Shown here piece after piece: positions 33,133 to 34,613 of a stretch of 34,613 nt of DNA. Every line of letters starts with the position of its first letter. The stretch's first letter is position 1. The notes below the pieces were generated by a model that was given only the letters and a program-made list of their open reading frames with translations, was not told the origin of the DNA and ran no database searches. Origin of the DNA: JAMCRM01 sp041685075 (GTDB taxonomy: Bacteria > Acidobacteriota > Terriglobia > Bryobacterales > Bryobacteraceae); the NCBI GenBank assembly GCA_041685075.1, contig JAWLGN010000018.1, forward strand, positions 1 through 34,613, given 5' to 3'. Both the position numbers and the translations under genes were made by a program.

Positions 33133-34432
33133 CGACCCAGGGTTTCGCAAACTGCTGGAAACGATCCTGACCGGCGAGGGGTACGCCGTCGAGACCGCGG
33201 CGACCGTGCAGGAGGCCTGCGCAGCCTGCGACCGTCGCCAATATCACCTGGCCCTCACGGACCTGCGGCTGCCGGACGGCGACGGGCTGGAAGTGCTGCG
33301 CCGGTTTGGCGATCACTCGCCGGAAACTCCGGTGATCATGATCACGGCGTACGCCTCGGTATGCAACGCGGTGGAGGCCATGAAGCTCGGAGCGGCCGAT
33401 TACATCGGCAAACCGCTGAGCAGCCCGGAGGAACTGCGGCTGCTGGTGCGGCGGACCCTGGACCAATCGCGCATCGTGCAGGAGCGCAACCTGCTGCGCG
33501 AGGAAGAAAGGGCGCGCATCAACTGCGACAACCTGGTCGCGCGCGACCCGAAGACGCTGGATGTGCTGGAGTTGGTGCGCCGCGTGGCCCCTACCCCGGC
33601 CACCGTGCTGCTGATGGGGGAAACCGGTACCGGTAAGGAAGTGATGGCGCGCTGCATCCATGCCAACAGCCCGCGGGCCGATGCGGCCTTCGTGGCGGTA
33701 AACTGCGCGGCGCTGGCCCCCACGCTCGTCGAAAGCGAGCTGTTCGGCCACGAACGCGGAGCGTTCACCGGCGCGGTGGCGCAACACGTGGGACGCTTCG
33801 AACGGGCGCAGGGGGGCACTCTGTTCCTGGATGAAATCGGAGAACTGGACACGAATCTACAAAGCAAGTTATTGCGCGTGCTCCAGGAGAAGACCTTCGA
33901 GCGGGTGGGCGGCACGCGGCAGATCTGCGTGGACGTGCGGGTGATTGCGGCCACCCACCACGATTTGAAGCGGCTGGTGGCGGAAGGGCGTTTCCGCGAA
34001 GACCTGTTCTACCGGCTGAACACGTTTCCGGTGGTGGTGCCTCCGCTGCGCGAGCGGCGCTCGGATATCCCCCCGCTGGCGCGGCATTTTCTGAGCCGGG
34101 CGGCACGCGAATTGAAGAAACCGGACCTGGTCCTCACCCAGGGTGCGGAGAATGCCCTGTTGCTCTATGACTGGCCGGGGAACGTGCGGGAACTACAGAA
34201 CGTGATGGAGCGGGTAGCGATCCTGTGCGACCGGCGCGTGGAGCCGCGCGACCTGCCCATCGGGGAGCGCCCGGCGCACGCCCAGCCGCTGCTGTGGAAA
34301 GACATCGAGCGGCAGGCCATCGAAGACGCGCTGCGCATGAACGGGGGCAACCGCACGCGCGCCGCGCGGCAGCTCGGCATCAGTTTGCGCACCCTGCAAT
34401 ACCGCCTGAAGGAATGGGGCGTGAACGCTTAG
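33107..34432 (+). CDS. NtrC-family sigma-54-dependent response regulator
   Basis: A 441-residue enhancer-binding protein. The receiver domain (1-120) has Asp9/Asp10, phosphoacceptor Asp52 (LTDLRLPDG), Thr80 and Lys102. The AAA+ domain (about 145-375) has Walker A GETGTGKE (171-178), the sigma-54 contact loop GAFTGA (218-223), Walker B LFLDEIG and the sensor II region DWPGNVRELQN. The Fis-type helix-turn-helix is at about 405-436 (NRTRAARQLGISLRTLQYRLKE). All key residues are intact, so it should activate sigma-54 promoters when phosphorylated by the preceding kinase. The ATG lies inside the 3' end of the kinase gene. The target genes are not known; the sigma-54 sites at 22108-22123 and 31119-31134 are candidates. 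Confidence 0.96.
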   Translation: METILIVDDDPGFRKLLETILTGEGYAVETAATVQEACAACDRRQYHLALTDLRLPDGDGLEVLRRFGDHSPETPVIMITAYASVCNAVEAMKLGAADYIGKPLSSPEELRLLVRRTLDQSRIVQERNLLREEERARINCDNLVARDPKTLDVLELVRRVAPTPATVLLMGETGTGKEVMARCIHANSPRADAAFVAVNCAALAPTLVESELFGHERGAFTGAVAQHVGRFERAQGGTLFLDEIGELDTNLQSKLLRVLQEKTFERVGGTRQICVDVRVIAATHHDLKRLVAEGRFREDLFYRLNTFPVVVPPLRERRSDIPPLARHFLSRAARELKKPDLVLTQGAENALLLYDWPGNVRELQNVMERVAILCDRRVEPRDLPIGERPAHAQPLLWKDIERQAIEDALRMNGGNRTRAARQLGISLRTLQYRLKEWGVNA

Positions 34433-34534
34433 GGCTTGCCCCTGTAGAGGGTGTTGCGCGGATCGAACTACCCGCTCGGCCGCGGCTTGGCGGACCCGAG
34501 AGGGAACCGGCCGAATGTCGTTAGCTTTTCAAGT
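34433..34534. other. Short non-coding region after the regulator gene
   Basis: 102 bases between the regulator stop and the probable insertion-sequence end. It is GC-rich, with no strong terminator and no credible ORF. Confidence 0.4.
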
Positions 34535-34613
34535 TGTCCGGTTTTATTAGCACGTGATCTGTCCGGTTTATGTCATAAAGTGATGCGGCCGTCAGGCCGC
34601 CGCCTTCTTGCTT
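34535..34613. mobile_element. Probable insertion-sequence end (truncated by window edge)
   Basis: Two copies of TGTCCGGTTT (34535-34544 and 34560-34569) as direct repeats 25 bases apart, beginning with TG, in a sharply AT-richer stretch, followed by the 3' end of a minus-strand ORF. Repeated terminal motifs of this kind occur in IS21-family elements; the family call is tentative because the transposase is outside the window. Confidence 0.5.
34592..34613 (-). CDS. C-terminus of a putative transposition protein (partial)
   Basis: The minus-strand frame reads ...SKKAAA-stop, the last residues of a protein entering from the right edge, placed just inside the repeats at 34535-34569 as expected for a transposase or IstB-like helper. 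Too short to identify by sequence. Confidence 0.35.

Overview
The window is GC-rich, densely packed bacterial chromosome and most resembles Acidobacteriota of the Bryobacter/Solibacter type. This is an inference from gene content: an ADOP-type duplicated MacB-like permease paired with a PadR regulator, two Tat-exported Gfo/Idh/MocA oxidoreductases, and a TonB-dependent receptor with an N-terminal carboxypeptidase-regulatory-like domain. No rRNA or tRNA gene was found.

Layout. 1-351: 3' end of riboflavin synthase (+). 358-3425: PadR regulator and ADOP permease (-). 3578-9943: a long minus-strand array reading tldD, pmbA/tldE, FxLYD membrane protein, cyclase-family protein, cydA, cydB, with overlapping or abutting genes from tldD to the cyclase. 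10045-11337: a Tat-exported oxidoreductase, divergent from a small CDGSH iron-sulfur protein (11435-11674, +). 11664-15316 (-): TonB-dependent receptor, a small cytochrome c and an Mrp-type P-loop ATPase. 15384-18484 (-): a second Gfo/Idh oxidoreductase overlapping glgA by one base, then trxA. 18776-20130 (+): ECF sigma factor, single-pass membrane protein and Spy/CpxP-like periplasmic protein. 20226-20453 (-): rpmE.

20494-22257 is the most unusual stretch. Upstream of rpmE, a minus-strand structured RNA candidate ends in a strong terminator, carries a 12-codon ORF behind an exceptionally long Shine-Dalgarno match, and has two segments resembling the complement of the 16S rRNA 3' end. Beyond an alpha/beta hydrolase gene (20878-21918, -) lies a near-consensus sigma-54 promoter followed about 60 bases later by an intrinsic terminator: a candidate sigma-54-dependent small RNA of about 98 nt. 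A 7-bp dyad sits about 90 bp upstream of its predicted start.

22257-27169 (+) runs as MFS transporter, PBP4-type carboxypeptidase, FmdB zinc ribbon, thiE and APC permease, ending at a clear terminator (27337-27371). An unknown gene (27403-27819) converges on a minus-strand group (31004-27776) of rsmE, two metallophosphoesterases and a WbuC-like cupin. 31158-34432 (+) is a tight four-gene operon: exported protein, CcmH-like protein, sensor histidine kinase and NtrC-type sigma-54 activator. The window thus holds both a sigma-54 activator and a strong sigma-54 promoter, although nothing in the sequence proves they are connected. The right edge (34535-34613) enters what looks like the end of an insertion sequence.

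Start codons other than ATG (TTG for pmbA, the TonB receptor and both metallophosphoesterases; GTG for the FxLYD protein, the Spy-like protein and the kinase) were chosen from reading-frame limits, ribosome-binding sites and overlaps.
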